Shown here in pieces: positions 50,453 to 56,901 of a DNA stretch of 56,901 bases (positions are counted from its first letter, which is position 1; the number at the start of each line of letters is the position of its first letter). Source of the DNA: Bacteroidales bacterium (GTDB taxonomy: Bacteria > Bacteroidota > Bacteroidia > Bacteroidales > UBA932). Both the position numbers and the translations under genes were made by a program. A model generated the notes under the pieces. The model was not told the DNA's origin. It searched no databases and saw only the letters and a program-made list of their open reading frames with translations. Location: positions 1 through 56,901 of the forward strand of contig JAGCWD010000111.1 in assembly GCA_017962025.1 (NCBI GenBank), read 5' to 3'.

Positions 50453-51223
50453 ATGGAGCAAAAAGTCGGTATTTCTCTTTGCATCAGTGGCACCGCGACA
50501 CGCATTGCCGGGAGCCGGATGTGCCAGATTATTCCGGGAATGGCAACTATTATCAGCCCTGCATTGCCAATGGTTGAGTTGGAATCTAGCGCTGACTTTC
50601 AGGAATGCACGGTCCTGGAACAAATGAATTTGGTAGCCGATGAGACAGCACCGTTCTTTTCGCAGATGATGCCCCTCATCAATGAGTCACTCCCTTGTAT
50701 CCGGCTGGAAGAGTCCACTGTCAAACACTTCGTACAATCGGCAGGCCGGATATCAGAACGTGAAAAGCGGATGCCGGAATCGCCCGTCTTCCGTCAAATG
50801 AACGAACGCCTGACCTCTCTTATGCGACTGGAACTTATCCTGGGCGTACTGTATGAAATTGCTACGGGAAATAGACCGGTCGTAGAGAAGCCTTCCCGAG
50901 GAGAACAGGTATTCGTACGCTTCATGCAGTCACTTGGAAGAGACTTCTCCAAGCGAAGGGTAGTGGCCGATTATGCTGAGGAAGCTGCTCTTTCTGTACG
51001 CCATTTCTCTACGTTAATTCATCAGTACAGTGGACGTACCCCTAAACAGTGGATAACCACCTTCACCATCAGCCAGGCTAAATCACTCCTCTTACAGCCG
51101 GGCTTATCGGTAAAAGAAATCGCCTCACGTCTGGGCTTCCCGGAGCAGTTTACTTTCAGGAAATACTTCAAGACAAATACAGGTAGCTCTCCGACAGAAT
51201 ATCGGAAAGGAACCCTACGATAA
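50453..51223 (+). CDS. AraC-family transcriptional regulator 1
   Basis: 256 residues from ATG 50453. The C-terminal ~100 residues are the AraC/XylS double helix-turn-helix: VVADYAEEAALSVRHFSTLIHQYSGRTPKQWITTF and AKSLLLQPGLSVKEIASRLGFPEQFTFRKYFKTNTGSSPTEYRK. The N-terminal ~155 residues lack a recognisable cupin and probably sense an unknown signal. It is transcribed divergently from HXXEE1 and ends directly against the stop of the second AraC gene, which runs the other way. It is likely to control the adjacent HXXEE gene (inference). Confidence 0.9.
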   Translation: MEQKVGISLCISGTATRIAGSRMCQIIPGMATIISPALPMVELESSADFQECTVLEQMNLVADETAPFFSQMMPLINESLPCIRLEESTVKHFVQSAGRISEREKRMPESPVFRQMNERLTSLMRLELILGVLYEIATGNRPVVEKPSRGEQVFVRFMQSLGRDFSKRRVVADYAEEAALSVRHFSTLIHQYSGRTPKQWITTFTISQAKSLLLQPGLSVKEIASRLGFPEQFTFRKYFKTNTGSSPTEYRKGTLR

Positions 51224-52078
51224 TCAAGGCAACTTGGTTCGATACTCCTTAGGCGTAACCCCCGTTTCGCGGTGGAAGAAACGGGAGAAAAACGTTGCAC
51301 TCTGGAATCCTAATGTGTCCGCAATTTCATAAATGGAGAGGTCTGTATGCCGCAGCAGGACTTGCGCCCTGAGGATGCAGTGTGCATTAAGCCAGTCCAT
51401 TACGCTGCGGCCGCTCTGTTCACGGATGACAGCCGATAAGTGGTTAGGCGTGATGCAGAGATAGTCTGCATACGCTTTGACATTCCGCGGAAGAGGGTCT
51501 TTCCGTCCGATAGTGTCCAGGAATTGTTGGAGAATGCGCTGCCCACGACTTAGCTTGGCTGTATTCTCGCTGGATTGATGGGCATGCAGGAGTTTCAGAT
51601 CGTACAGGAGAGCCGTTTCCAGATGCTCCACCGTCTGCCTGTCATAGGGACGGTGAACGATTTCCCAAAGAAGGTCAACATAGTGCCGGATACGCTGGAA
51701 ATCATCGGCCTGAAGGTGCAACCGGGCGCACTTTTCAAAATCTACGGGCAGATGACCGAAGGAAAGCATCTGTCCTTCATAGTCATCTGAAAGAGAAGCA
51801 ACACTAATATAGTTGTGCTGCGGGATTACCAGAATATCACCGGCTTCAGTCTCGTAAGGCACAAGGTTGATGTGATGAGTAGCCCTCCCGCCTGTCACCA
51901 ATACTATCCGGCCCAATTCAATATACTGTGGGGTTTGAAGCATTTCAGCAGCGGAAGCCTCCATCAAGGGCCTTAAGGAATGCAGGATGGCTATGTCCTC
52001 AGAGACGTAAATTTCACTGCTGCTGCCGGTTTGCCGGAGCAAGTTGGAAGGATGTAGAGATCTTGAGTTAACACTCAT
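51224..52078 (-). CDS. AraC-family transcriptional regulator 2
   Basis: 284 residues. The N-terminal half is a small-beta-barrel effector domain (IELGRIVLVTGGRATHHINLVPYETEAGDILVIPQHNYIS). The C-terminal DNA-binding domain is NVKAYADYLCITPNHLSAVIREQSGRSVMDWLNAH and LLRHTDLSIYEIADTLGFQSATFFSRFFHRETGVTPKEYR. Its stop abuts the stop of the first AraC gene with no base between, and it is divergent from the HXXEE2-HXXEE3 pair. An exact -7 box precedes it by 20 bases. It probably regulates the divergent pair. Confidence 0.92.
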   Translation of the reverse strand: MSVNSRSLHPSNLLRQTGSSSEIYVSEDIAILHSLRPLMEASAAEMLQTPQYIELGRIVLVTGGRATHHINLVPYETEAGDILVIPQHNYISVASLSDDYEGQMLSFGHLPVDFEKCARLHLQADDFQRIRHYVDLLWEIVHRPYDRQTVEHLETALLYDLKLLHAHQSSENTAKLSRGQRILQQFLDTIGRKDPLPRNVKAYADYLCITPNHLSAVIREQSGRSVMDWLNAHCILRAQVLLRHTDLSIYEIADTLGFQSATFFSRFFHRETGVTPKEYRTKLP

Positions 52079-52098
52079 TTTTCAATGTAAATACACTG

Positions 52099-52106
52099 CA
52101 AATATA
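52099..52106 (-). promoter_or_regulatory. -7 box TATATTTG of the second AraC gene
   Basis: Exact TAnnTTTG on the minus strand, 20 bases before ATG 52078. The imperfect palindrome CGCCTAATTGGCG (52107-52119) lies directly upstream and could bind a regulator. Confidence 0.5.
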
Positions 52107-52202
52107 CGCCTAATTGGCGAATTACCTGTGATTTTTATCGAAAATCGTAGGAATCGTACATTTTCTCATTGAAAAGGATAATTCTTTAGCATGTTTGTGG
52201 CG

Positions 52203-52210
52203 TACCTTTG
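52203..52210 (+). promoter_or_regulatory. -7 box TACCTTTG of the HXXEE2-HXXEE3 operon
   Basis: Exact TAnnTTTG, 23 bases before ATG 52234. It excludes the in-frame TTG at 52195 as the start of HXXEE2. Confidence 0.55.
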
Positions 52211-52233
52211 TAATGCTAAGTCAACCAAAGCCA

Positions 52234-52911
52234 ATGCGTATGAAACCATTCAGATTCTTCTCCAGGTACTGGGCTGCCATCGGCGGCGTTCTGTTCGTAG
52301 GCCTAGCCTTTGTCGTGGGCATCTGGGGTCCTCAGATTCCTACGCTGCAGCGCTATATGGTTTTGTTCTACATGGCTCTTCTCTTCCACCAGTTCGAGGA
52401 GTATGTCTTCCCGGGCGGATTCCCGGCGGCGGCCAACAAGGGGCTTTTCGGGGAAAAGGACGCTCTCAACGTCTATCCGCTGAATGAGATGAGTGCCACT
52501 ACGGTAAACGTATTCTGCGCTTATCCACTTTATATCGTGGGTATCTTCTGCTACCGATGGATCTGGTACGACATCTTCATTGCCTACTTCACGATGGCAC
52601 AGTTGCCAGTTCACTGCTTCAAGATGAACAAAGCTCTGAAATCCTGGTATTGTCCGGGTTGCTTCTCGGCCCTGTTCGTCATGTTCCCGCTGGGCGTTTA
52701 CTTCCTGGTGCAACTGGCTGCAGCGGAAACCTTCCCATCATTCTATTGGTGGGCGCCCATCTGCGCATTCCCCTTAGTGGCCTTCCTTACCATTCTGCTG
52801 CCCATCTTGAGTTTCAGGCGCAAGGATACTCCTTATGCTTTTGCCAAGTACCAGGACGAAGAGTTTGAAGTGCGTCACGGCATAGCTTCGTTGTTCAGAA
52901 AAGAGAAATAG
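52234..52911 (+). CDS. HXXEE-domain membrane protein 2
   Basis: 225 residues from ATG 52234 (52240 also possible). Five to six TMs. The motif is LFH52QFE55E56YVFPGGFPAA. A later helix carries QLPVH127CFKMN followed by ALKSWYCPGCFSALF, parallel to the second-His segment of the other two HXXEE proteins. The C terminus is basic and soluble (FRRKDTPYAFAKYQ). It forms a two-gene operon with HXXEE3, 24 bases away, divergent from the second AraC gene. Confidence 0.82.
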   Translation: MRMKPFRFFSRYWAAIGGVLFVGLAFVVGIWGPQIPTLQRYMVLFYMALLFHQFEEYVFPGGFPAAANKGLFGEKDALNVYPLNEMSATTVNVFCAYPLYIVGIFCYRWIWYDIFIAYFTMAQLPVHCFKMNKALKSWYCPGCFSALFVMFPLGVYFLVQLAAAETFPSFYWWAPICAFPLVAFLTILLPILSFRRKDTPYAFAKYQDEEFEVRHGIASLFRKEK

Positions 52912-52935
52912 AATTTTACAAAAGAATATCATATC

Positions 52936-53550
52936 ATGGGAAAATTCATCAAACATCACGCGCTGGAAATCTATACTGTGATTGCCATGCTTTTGATTAC
53001 CCTGGTCGCAATGTTCATGGATAACCTGACCGTTATCCAGCAGTTTGCCGTATGGGTTTCGTTCCTCTGCATCCTTCACGAATGGGAAGAAGGCCGGTAC
53101 CCTGGAGGGTTCCTTGACCTGATATCCGAACATGTCCTTCAAATGGATATCGACAAGGAGACAAAGCTAGGCAGCCGCCTGATCACAGCGGTTTTTATCT
53201 TCACCATTACGCTTGTTCCGTTCTTCTTCGGCGATCGCGTTCCGATATTCCCTGTTGCAATGGCAACCTTCTGCATCTTCGAGGGATGCATTCACATCGC
53301 CGGTATAAAAATCTTTAATCAGGACAAGCCCTATACGCCGGGTCTTGTGACTGCAGAGATTGAACTGGTGACGGGCATTGCCTTGATTGTCTATCTGGCA
53401 GTCAATCACCTCGGCGCCTGGTACGACTACACCTTCGGCCCCTTTGTGTTCATCGCCTGCTTCGCCTTGATGCAACGCTCGCTTATGGCCACAATCGGCC
53501 TGCATTACAAGGATATGTTTGCCATTATGAAAAGAAGGCTAGGCAAATAA
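52936..53550 (+). CDS. HXXEE-domain membrane protein 3
   Basis: 204 residues with about five TMs. The motif is ILH48EWE51E52GRYPGGFLDL. The second conserved pair is IFE116GCIH120IAGIKIF, followed by YTPGLVTAEIELVTG. Similarity to the other two is limited to these ligand-like residues and to the topology, so the copies are old paralogues rather than a recent duplication. Function is unknown. It is co-transcribed with HXXEE2. Confidence 0.8.
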   Translation: MGKFIKHHALEIYTVIAMLLITLVAMFMDNLTVIQQFAVWVSFLCILHEWEEGRYPGGFLDLISEHVLQMDIDKETKLGSRLITAVFIFTITLVPFFFGDRVPIFPVAMATFCIFEGCIHIAGIKIFNQDKPYTPGLVTAEIELVTGIALIVYLAVNHLGAWYDYTFGPFVFIACFALMQRSLMATIGLHYKDMFAIMKRRLGK

Positions 53551-53618
53551 AGTCGTCTCAAAAACACCACAACAGATTACACAAATAACGGGATGGTTCA
53601 TTGTGAGCTAAAAACGAG

Positions 53619-53626
53619 TATCTTTG
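53619..53626 (+). promoter_or_regulatory. -7 box TATCTTTG of the gre gene
   Basis: Exact TAnnTTTG ending four bases before the ATG at 53631, predicting a leaderless transcript. Confidence 0.55.
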
Positions 53627-53630
53627 AACC

Positions 53631-54110
53631 ATGGAATACCTGTCAAAGCAAAGATACGACGAGATAACCTCCGAGTTGAAGCATCTTATCAACGTGGTTT
53701 ACCCCAAGGTGACTGAGGACCTAGCGGAGGCTAGCGCCCAAGGGGACCGAAGCGACAATGCGGGATACCGTGAAGCTCGGCGGATACAAGCGAAGACCAT
53801 CAGCCGTATCCGTTTCCTGCAGAAGGTCCTGGATAATTCACGTGTGATTAACCCCGACGTACTTCCAAAAGACAGAGTCTGTCTTCTGAGCCGGGTCGAA
53901 TTCACGAACCTTTCGACAAACACCCGCATGAAATTCGAGATAGTCAGCCCCCATGAGATGGATCTTGAGGCGGGAAAGATTTCGCTGAAATCCCCGATCG
54001 GCGCCGCCCTGATGGGCAAGAAGGTAGGCGAAATCGCCGAGGCACGTGTCCCCTCCGGAACCCTGCGCCTGAGAATCGAAAGCATCACGCCCGGTGAGGG
54101 TGATGCTTGA
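53631..54110 (+). CDS. GreA/GreB-family transcript cleavage factor
   Basis: 159 residues, the normal Gre length. The N-terminal coiled coil (residues ~1-75) has the acidic tip SAQGDRSDNAGYREAR, equivalent to GDLSENAEY of GreA, whose acidic residues coordinate the catalytic Mg2+ in the polymerase secondary channel. The C-terminal globular domain shows CLLSRVEFTN and EIVSPHEMDLEAGKISLKSPIGAALMGKKVGEIAEARVPSG, the FKBP-like Gre domain. It rescues backtracked RNA polymerase. Its promoter suggests independent leaderless expression. Confidence 0.92.
   Translation: MEYLSKQRYDEITSELKHLINVVYPKVTEDLAEASAQGDRSDNAGYREARRIQAKTISRIRFLQKVLDNSRVINPDVLPKDRVCLLSRVEFTNLSTNTRMKFEIVSPHEMDLEAGKISLKSPIGAALMGKKVGEIAEARVPSGTLRLRIESITPGEGDA
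54081..54107 (+). terminator. Hairpin at the end of gre, possible bidirectional terminator
   Basis: AGCATCA(cg)CCC pairs with GGGTGATGCT across a short loop, inside the last gre codons. The convergent ICMT2 gene ends at 54113. No strong T-run follows on either side, so termination is uncertain. Confidence 0.4.
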
Positions 54111-54112
54111 TT

Positions 54113-54784
54113 CTACCATATAAAAGGCAGGATCCTGTACTTCACCTTTTTCTTGTACTCAGCATATCCCTCCAATCCTTCTTCCAGCACTTTCTCCTCA
54201 TTCTTGATGCGCTTGTCAATCACGGGGATATAACCCAGCATAATGATAAAGGAGATGGGAGACGCCAGAACCAGTGGCATCGCCAGAAAGAGCACGGTGG
54301 TGGCCATGTACATTGGATGTCGGACAATGCCATAAAGGCCCGTATCAATAACCTTCTGGTTCTCCTGGACCTCGATAGTCCGGGACAGGTAAGTATTCTC
54401 CCGAAGCACCTCGGCATACAGGAGATAAGAAGCCAAAAACACACCTGCAGCAACCCATACGACCCAATCTGGAATGACCCACCAGCCAAAGCGCCAGTTC
54501 AATCCGGCGACCAAGAAAGCGACGGTGAACAACAACCCGCTCAGTTTCACAACGGTCTTTTGTTCCGCCTCCTGCTCCTTGGCGTTGAGGCGTTTCCGCA
54601 GCAGATCAGGATTCTTGACCATCATCACCATTCCAGCCACAAACATCGGAACGAAAAGAATACCCATCAGCAGCCAGCCCTGCCAATAATGGAACGACCA
54701 TGCCGGGAGGAAGATAAGTATCCCCAACAGTATTACACCCAGAAAGATTTTAGTCAATGCCTGCTTCAGTAATCCCCTATCCAT
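54113..54784 (-). CDS. Isoprenylcysteine carboxyl methyltransferase-like membrane protein 2 (ICMT/PEMT family)
   Basis: 223 residues from ATG 54784 (upstream in-frame codons to 54841 lie inside the promoter element). Five to six TMs. The SAM-binding C-terminal half shows LYAEVLRENTYLSRTIEVQENQKVIDTGLYGIVRHPMYMATTVL (G-x-Y-x-x-x-R-H-P motif) and KNEEKVLEEGLEGYAEYKKKVKYRILPF, typical of ICMT-type enzymes. It is longer than ICMT1 and shares only the family core. It converges on the gre gene and is driven from the second copy of the conserved promoter element. Confidence 0.87.
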   Translation of the reverse strand: MDRGLLKQALTKIFLGVILLGILIFLPAWSFHYWQGWLLMGILFVPMFVAGMVMMVKNPDLLRKRLNAKEQEAEQKTVVKLSGLLFTVAFLVAGLNWRFGWWVIPDWVVWVAAGVFLASYLLYAEVLRENTYLSRTIEVQENQKVIDTGLYGIVRHPMYMATTVLFLAMPLVLASPISFIIMLGYIPVIDKRIKNEEKVLEEGLEGYAEYKKKVKYRILPFIW

Positions 54785-54796
54785 AGTAGATTTATT

Positions 54797-54839
54797 CCGG
54801 TTTATCGGTATGAATATAGACATATTTCTGCGTGTCGCC
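54797..54839 (-). promoter_or_regulatory. Promoter/operator element shared by the two ICMT-like genes (copy 2)
   Basis: A 43-base segment 12 bases before the ICMT2 ATG, aligned without gaps to 49612-49654. It has the palindrome-like CCGGTTTATCGG (54797-54808), a -7-like TATATTCA on the minus strand and the identical 12-base block CATATTTCTGCG (54821-54832). Confidence 0.65.
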
Positions 54840-55003
54840 AATTTTTACCAAATCGGAGCACGGGGATTGGCCGTGTGTGCGATGTATTGAAGGTTGTGGT
54901 GCGCCATAGCTTGATATCAGCCCATGGAGCACAGGGGAACTATTCTGATTGCCTGCATGGGGCATTGATGTGCACTGGTCTGGAGAAAATGGCAGCGGAC
55001 ATA

Positions 55004-55100
55004 CTGTTTCGGTAGTCTCCGCCCGGTGAGCGAGAGCCCCGTCTGCCGCTTACCAAAACAGCCCAGCGCAAAAGCGCCAGGCTGCAATAAGGTGCGGAGA
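55004..55100 (+). ncRNA. Candidate structured RNA or recombination-site fold
   Basis: Several inverted repeats are packed together. CTGTTTCGGTAG (55004-55015) pairs imperfectly with CTTACCAAAACAG (55049-55061). CAGCC..GCGC-AAAA-GCGC..GGCTG forms a hairpin at 55059-55084. TCTCCGC (55016-55022) pairs with GCGGAGA (55094-55100). Not all can form at once. It could be a non-coding RNA or a folded attachment region of the neighbouring integrase; strand is assumed. Confidence 0.3.
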
Positions 55101-55215
55101 GGACGAGATTATGTCCTAATCACACATATTCTATCATTCTATTTCATAACTAATCAGTTAATCAATCTGTTACGTGTCGAATAATTTCACTAAAATACTT
55201 TGATTTTCCAAAAAA

Positions 55216-55234
55216 TGGGGCTGTTTTTGGGGCT
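55216..55234 (+). repeat. Short direct repeat TGGGGCT before the integrase
   Basis: TGGGGCT occurs at 55216-55222 and 55228-55234, a 12-base period, 15 bases before the integrase ATG. It might be arm-type binding sites of the recombinase, but it is short. Confidence 0.3.
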
Positions 55235-55248
55235 ATTATTGGAAGGTT

Positions 55249-56604
55249 ATGCTAATAAAACACAGTATTTCTTTCGGCCTCAAGACGAGCAAGACCCCTG
55301 CAGATGAAATCTGCGGAGGAGATCGGGAGTATCCTATCCGGATGCGGATTACCTATTGTGGCATCCGGGTGGATGTCCCTCTAGGGATATCCATCCATCG
55401 TGACCAATGGAATTCGGAGAATGGATTGGCCAAGAAAGAGGCACTCAATAGACATGGGCAGACGGGATCAGTCATTAACGCAACCCTTGCCGAGTATCAG
55501 AATTATGTCGAGGATCTCTTCAAAGGCTATGAGATTGAGAAGACCATCCCTTCTGCTGAAATGTTTCAGGAGGCGTTGCGGAAGACGGTCAAAGAGAAAA
55601 CGGTCAATCTTGTCAAGAAGCGTAGCAAAGCCGTCGAGTTCTCGGTTGCATACAAGACCTTCACCCGGGAGAGTGGGATCAAGAACGCCTGGACTCCTCA
55701 GACCTATGAAAAGTTTGACGCGCTGTGGAATGACCTGCAGGCGTTCAACAAGAATCTACGTTTCGAGGATCTTACCGAGGAAGGATTGACACAATTCGTC
55801 ATCTATCTTCGTGATATGAAGAAGATTAAAAAGAAGAAAGCCACAGGGGATGAGGAGGATGAAACCGGCCTTAAGAATTCTACCATCGGGAAGAAACTCG
55901 ATTTCCTCAAGTGGTTCTTGAACTGGGCGACGGAGAAGGGATATAATACCCTGATGGATTACAAATCCTTCAAGCCGAAACTCAAGTCCACGAAAAACCC
56001 CGTTGTATTCCTCTCAGAGCAAGAGATTAAGAAACTGTGCGATTATCAGATTCCTGAAGGAAAGAAACACTTAGAAAAGGTCCGGGATGTCTTCGTTTTC
56101 TGCTGCTACTCCAGTCTCCGGTACTCCGATGTGGAGAACCTGAAAAAAAGCGATGTAAAGGATTCGTTTATCGACGTTACAACGGTCAAGACAGCCGATA
56201 GCATAAGGATCGAATTCAACAAGGTAACACAGAGAATCCAGGACAAATACAAGGATGTTCCCCTTCCGGGTGATAAGGCCCTCCCGGTGATCTCCAACCA
56301 GAAAATGAATGCGGCGTTGAAAGAACTCTGTAAGTTGGCAGACATATCCGAGCCGGTACGCAAAACCTTCTACAAGGGTAATGAGCGGCGCGATGTTACA
56401 TCGCCCAAACACGAACTCGTCAGTACCCATACCGGCCGTCGCTCCTTCATCTGTAATGCTCTTGCGAAAGGAATTCCTGTCAATGTCGTAATGCAGTGGA
56501 CAGGTCACGCAGACTACAAGTCCATGAAGCCTTATGTTGATGTTGCCGATAGCATCCGCGTTCAGGAAATGCAGAAGTTCAACACGGACGACATCAAAAT
56601 ATAA
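55249..56604 (+). CDS. Tyrosine recombinase / site-specific integrase of a Bacteroidetes mobile element
   Basis: 451 residues. An N-terminal arm-type DNA-binding domain (YPIRMRITYCGIRVDVPLGISIHRDQWN) is followed by a SAM-like core-binding domain (~130-270) and the catalytic domain. The catalytic set is complete: Arg in CCYSSLRYSDVENL, His-x-x-Arg in STHTGRRSF, His in WTGHADYKSM and the nucleophile Tyr in KPYVDV. It resembles integrases of Bacteroides conjugative and mobilisable transposons. A GGAAGG lies three bases before the ATG, unusual for this order. Its codon use is more AT-rich than the genes to the left, and a transposase gene follows, in keeping with transferred DNA. Confidence 0.93.
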   Translation: MLIKHSISFGLKTSKTPADEICGGDREYPIRMRITYCGIRVDVPLGISIHRDQWNSENGLAKKEALNRHGQTGSVINATLAEYQNYVEDLFKGYEIEKTIPSAEMFQEALRKTVKEKTVNLVKKRSKAVEFSVAYKTFTRESGIKNAWTPQTYEKFDALWNDLQAFNKNLRFEDLTEEGLTQFVIYLRDMKKIKKKKATGDEEDETGLKNSTIGKKLDFLKWFLNWATEKGYNTLMDYKSFKPKLKSTKNPVVFLSEQEIKKLCDYQIPEGKKHLEKVRDVFVFCCYSSLRYSDVENLKKSDVKDSFIDVTTVKTADSIRIEFNKVTQRIQDKYKDVPLPGDKALPVISNQKMNAALKELCKLADISEPVRKTFYKGNERRDVTSPKHELVSTHTGRRSFICNALAKGIPVNVVMQWTGHADYKSMKPYVDVADSIRVQEMQKFNTDDIKI

Positions 56605-56666
56605 TTATTCCTGGAAGCGACATAAGCGGCACAACCGACACTCTCCGGAAAACACAAATGGATTGC

Positions 56667-56674
56667 TATATTTG
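56667..56674 (+). promoter_or_regulatory. -7 box TATATTTG before the transposase OrfA
   Basis: Exact TAnnTTTG, 17 bases before ATG 56692. Confidence 0.5.
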
Positions 56675-56691
56675 CAGAACAAAACCCGCAA

Positions 56692-56901
56692 ATGGCATCC
56701 ATGAAAGGAGTTAAAAAAGTCAATAAGGTCTCCAAACCTTCTCCGGTGGCTCAGGCAGACGAACTTCCGAAGACTGTTATGGAGCTTCAGGCCGAACTCA
56801 AGCGACTGCGGGCACAGCTTAAGAAGGCTGAGATCAAAGCGGAAGCCTACGATGAACTGATCAATGTTGCAGAAGCCAAGTTCAACATCCCGATAAGAAA
56901 A
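56692..56901 (+). CDS. IS3-family transposase OrfA-like protein, N-terminal part (runs off the window)
   Basis: 70 codons open to the right edge, starting at ATG 56692 (a second ATG is at 56701). After a Lys-rich start, residues 25-50 form a leucine-zipper-like helix (VMELQAELKRLRAQLKKAEI). Residues 52-70 read YDELINVAEAKFNIPIRK, which matches the conserved end of Bacteroidetes IS3/IS150-group OrfA proteins just before the frameshift into OrfB. The expected helix-turn-helix at the N terminus is absent or reduced. The terminal inverted repeat could not be identified in the 87 bases before it. Confidence 0.65.
   Translation, partial: MASMKGVKKVNKVSKPSPVAQADELPKTVMELQAELKRLRAQLKKAEIKAEAYDELINVAEAKFNIPIRK

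Larger units (their letters stand above)
54842..55248 (+). other. 407-base non-coding stretch ahead of the integrase
   Basis: No convincing coding frame, tRNA or known RNA was found. The left ~250 bases are GC-balanced and contain the inverted repeats described separately (55004-55100). The right ~150 bases are strongly AT-rich and lead to the integrase start. The change in composition fits a junction between the chromosome and a mobile element. Confidence 0.5.

Noticed and set aside
54107..54772. 221-residue plus-strand frame opposite ICMT2
   Set aside because: It is antisense to the membrane methyltransferase-like gene, which has full family motifs; the plus product is His/Gln-rich without recognisable fold.
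55004..55100. Integron attC site or retron RNA
   Set aside because: The GTTRRRY/RYYYAAC core pair of attC is not present, and no reverse transcriptase is encoded nearby.

Overview
The window reads as a chromosomal segment of a Gram-negative anaerobe of the order Bacteroidales with roughly 50% GC. The grounds are the gene content (rpoC 3' end, many Bacteroidetes-type exported glycosidases and lipoproteins, no convincing Shine-Dalgarno sites at most starts) and the repeated TAnnTTTG promoter -7 box in front of many genes. A genus cannot be fixed from this sequence alone. No tRNA, rRNA or CRISPR array was found.

Layout. 1-1.9 kb: 3' part of rpoC with its terminator. 1.9-11.8 kb (minus): a run of six genes, namely a small His/Cys-rich exported protein, a CusB/CusA/CusC-type heavy-metal RND pump, a propeller-endonuclease/phosphatase lipoprotein and a GH78 rhamnosidase. 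11.9-19.1 kb (plus): an operon with a glycyl-radical-enzyme activase, a glycyl radical enzyme of unassigned substrate, a sugar/H+ symporter, a GH51 arabinofuranosidase and an isochorismatase-fold hydrolase, closed by a terminator; then an outer-membrane porin. 20.4-23.8 kb (minus): a bifunctional OlsF-like aminolipid acyltransferase translationally coupled to a LAB_N/CtlX fusion, which together suggest an ornithine-to-aminolipid module. 24.2-30.6 kb (minus): a tightly overlapping six-gene signalling operon (stand-alone alarmone synthetase, alarmone hydrolase, APH-like kinase, Cache-SpoIIE-HATPase receptor, STAS protein, CPA1 cation/H+ antiporter). 30.7-34.3 kb (minus): GntP permease and a GH3 glucosidase broken by one nonsense codon. 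34.4-36.6 kb (plus): DUF1538 membrane protein with two PII-like proteins.

36.6-46.7 kb (minus): flavoprotein, a membrane-anchored hypothetical, a Cys-Ntn amidase, an esterase, a DUF819 transporter, an SDR-like oxidoreductase, a cyclophilin-like lipoprotein, a cupin, a DUF362 lipoprotein, rhomboid, an ACT protein, a HicAB toxin-antitoxin pair and a nitroreductase. 46.8-48.0 kb: GH28 pectinase. 48.0-54.8 kb is an unusual near-symmetrical region: three HXXEE membrane proteins, two AraC regulators convergent at its centre, a Gre factor, and two isoprenylcysteine-methyltransferase-like membrane enzymes that share a conserved 43-bp promoter element. 54.8-56.9 kb: a non-coding stretch with RNA-like inverted repeats, a tyrosine recombinase and the start of an IS3-type transposase OrfA, probably the edge of a mobile element.

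The most promising leads are the glycyl radical enzyme in a pentoside locus, the CtlX-aminolipid coupling, the HXXEE/AraC/ICMT region with its shared promoter, and the alarmone/partner-switch operon.
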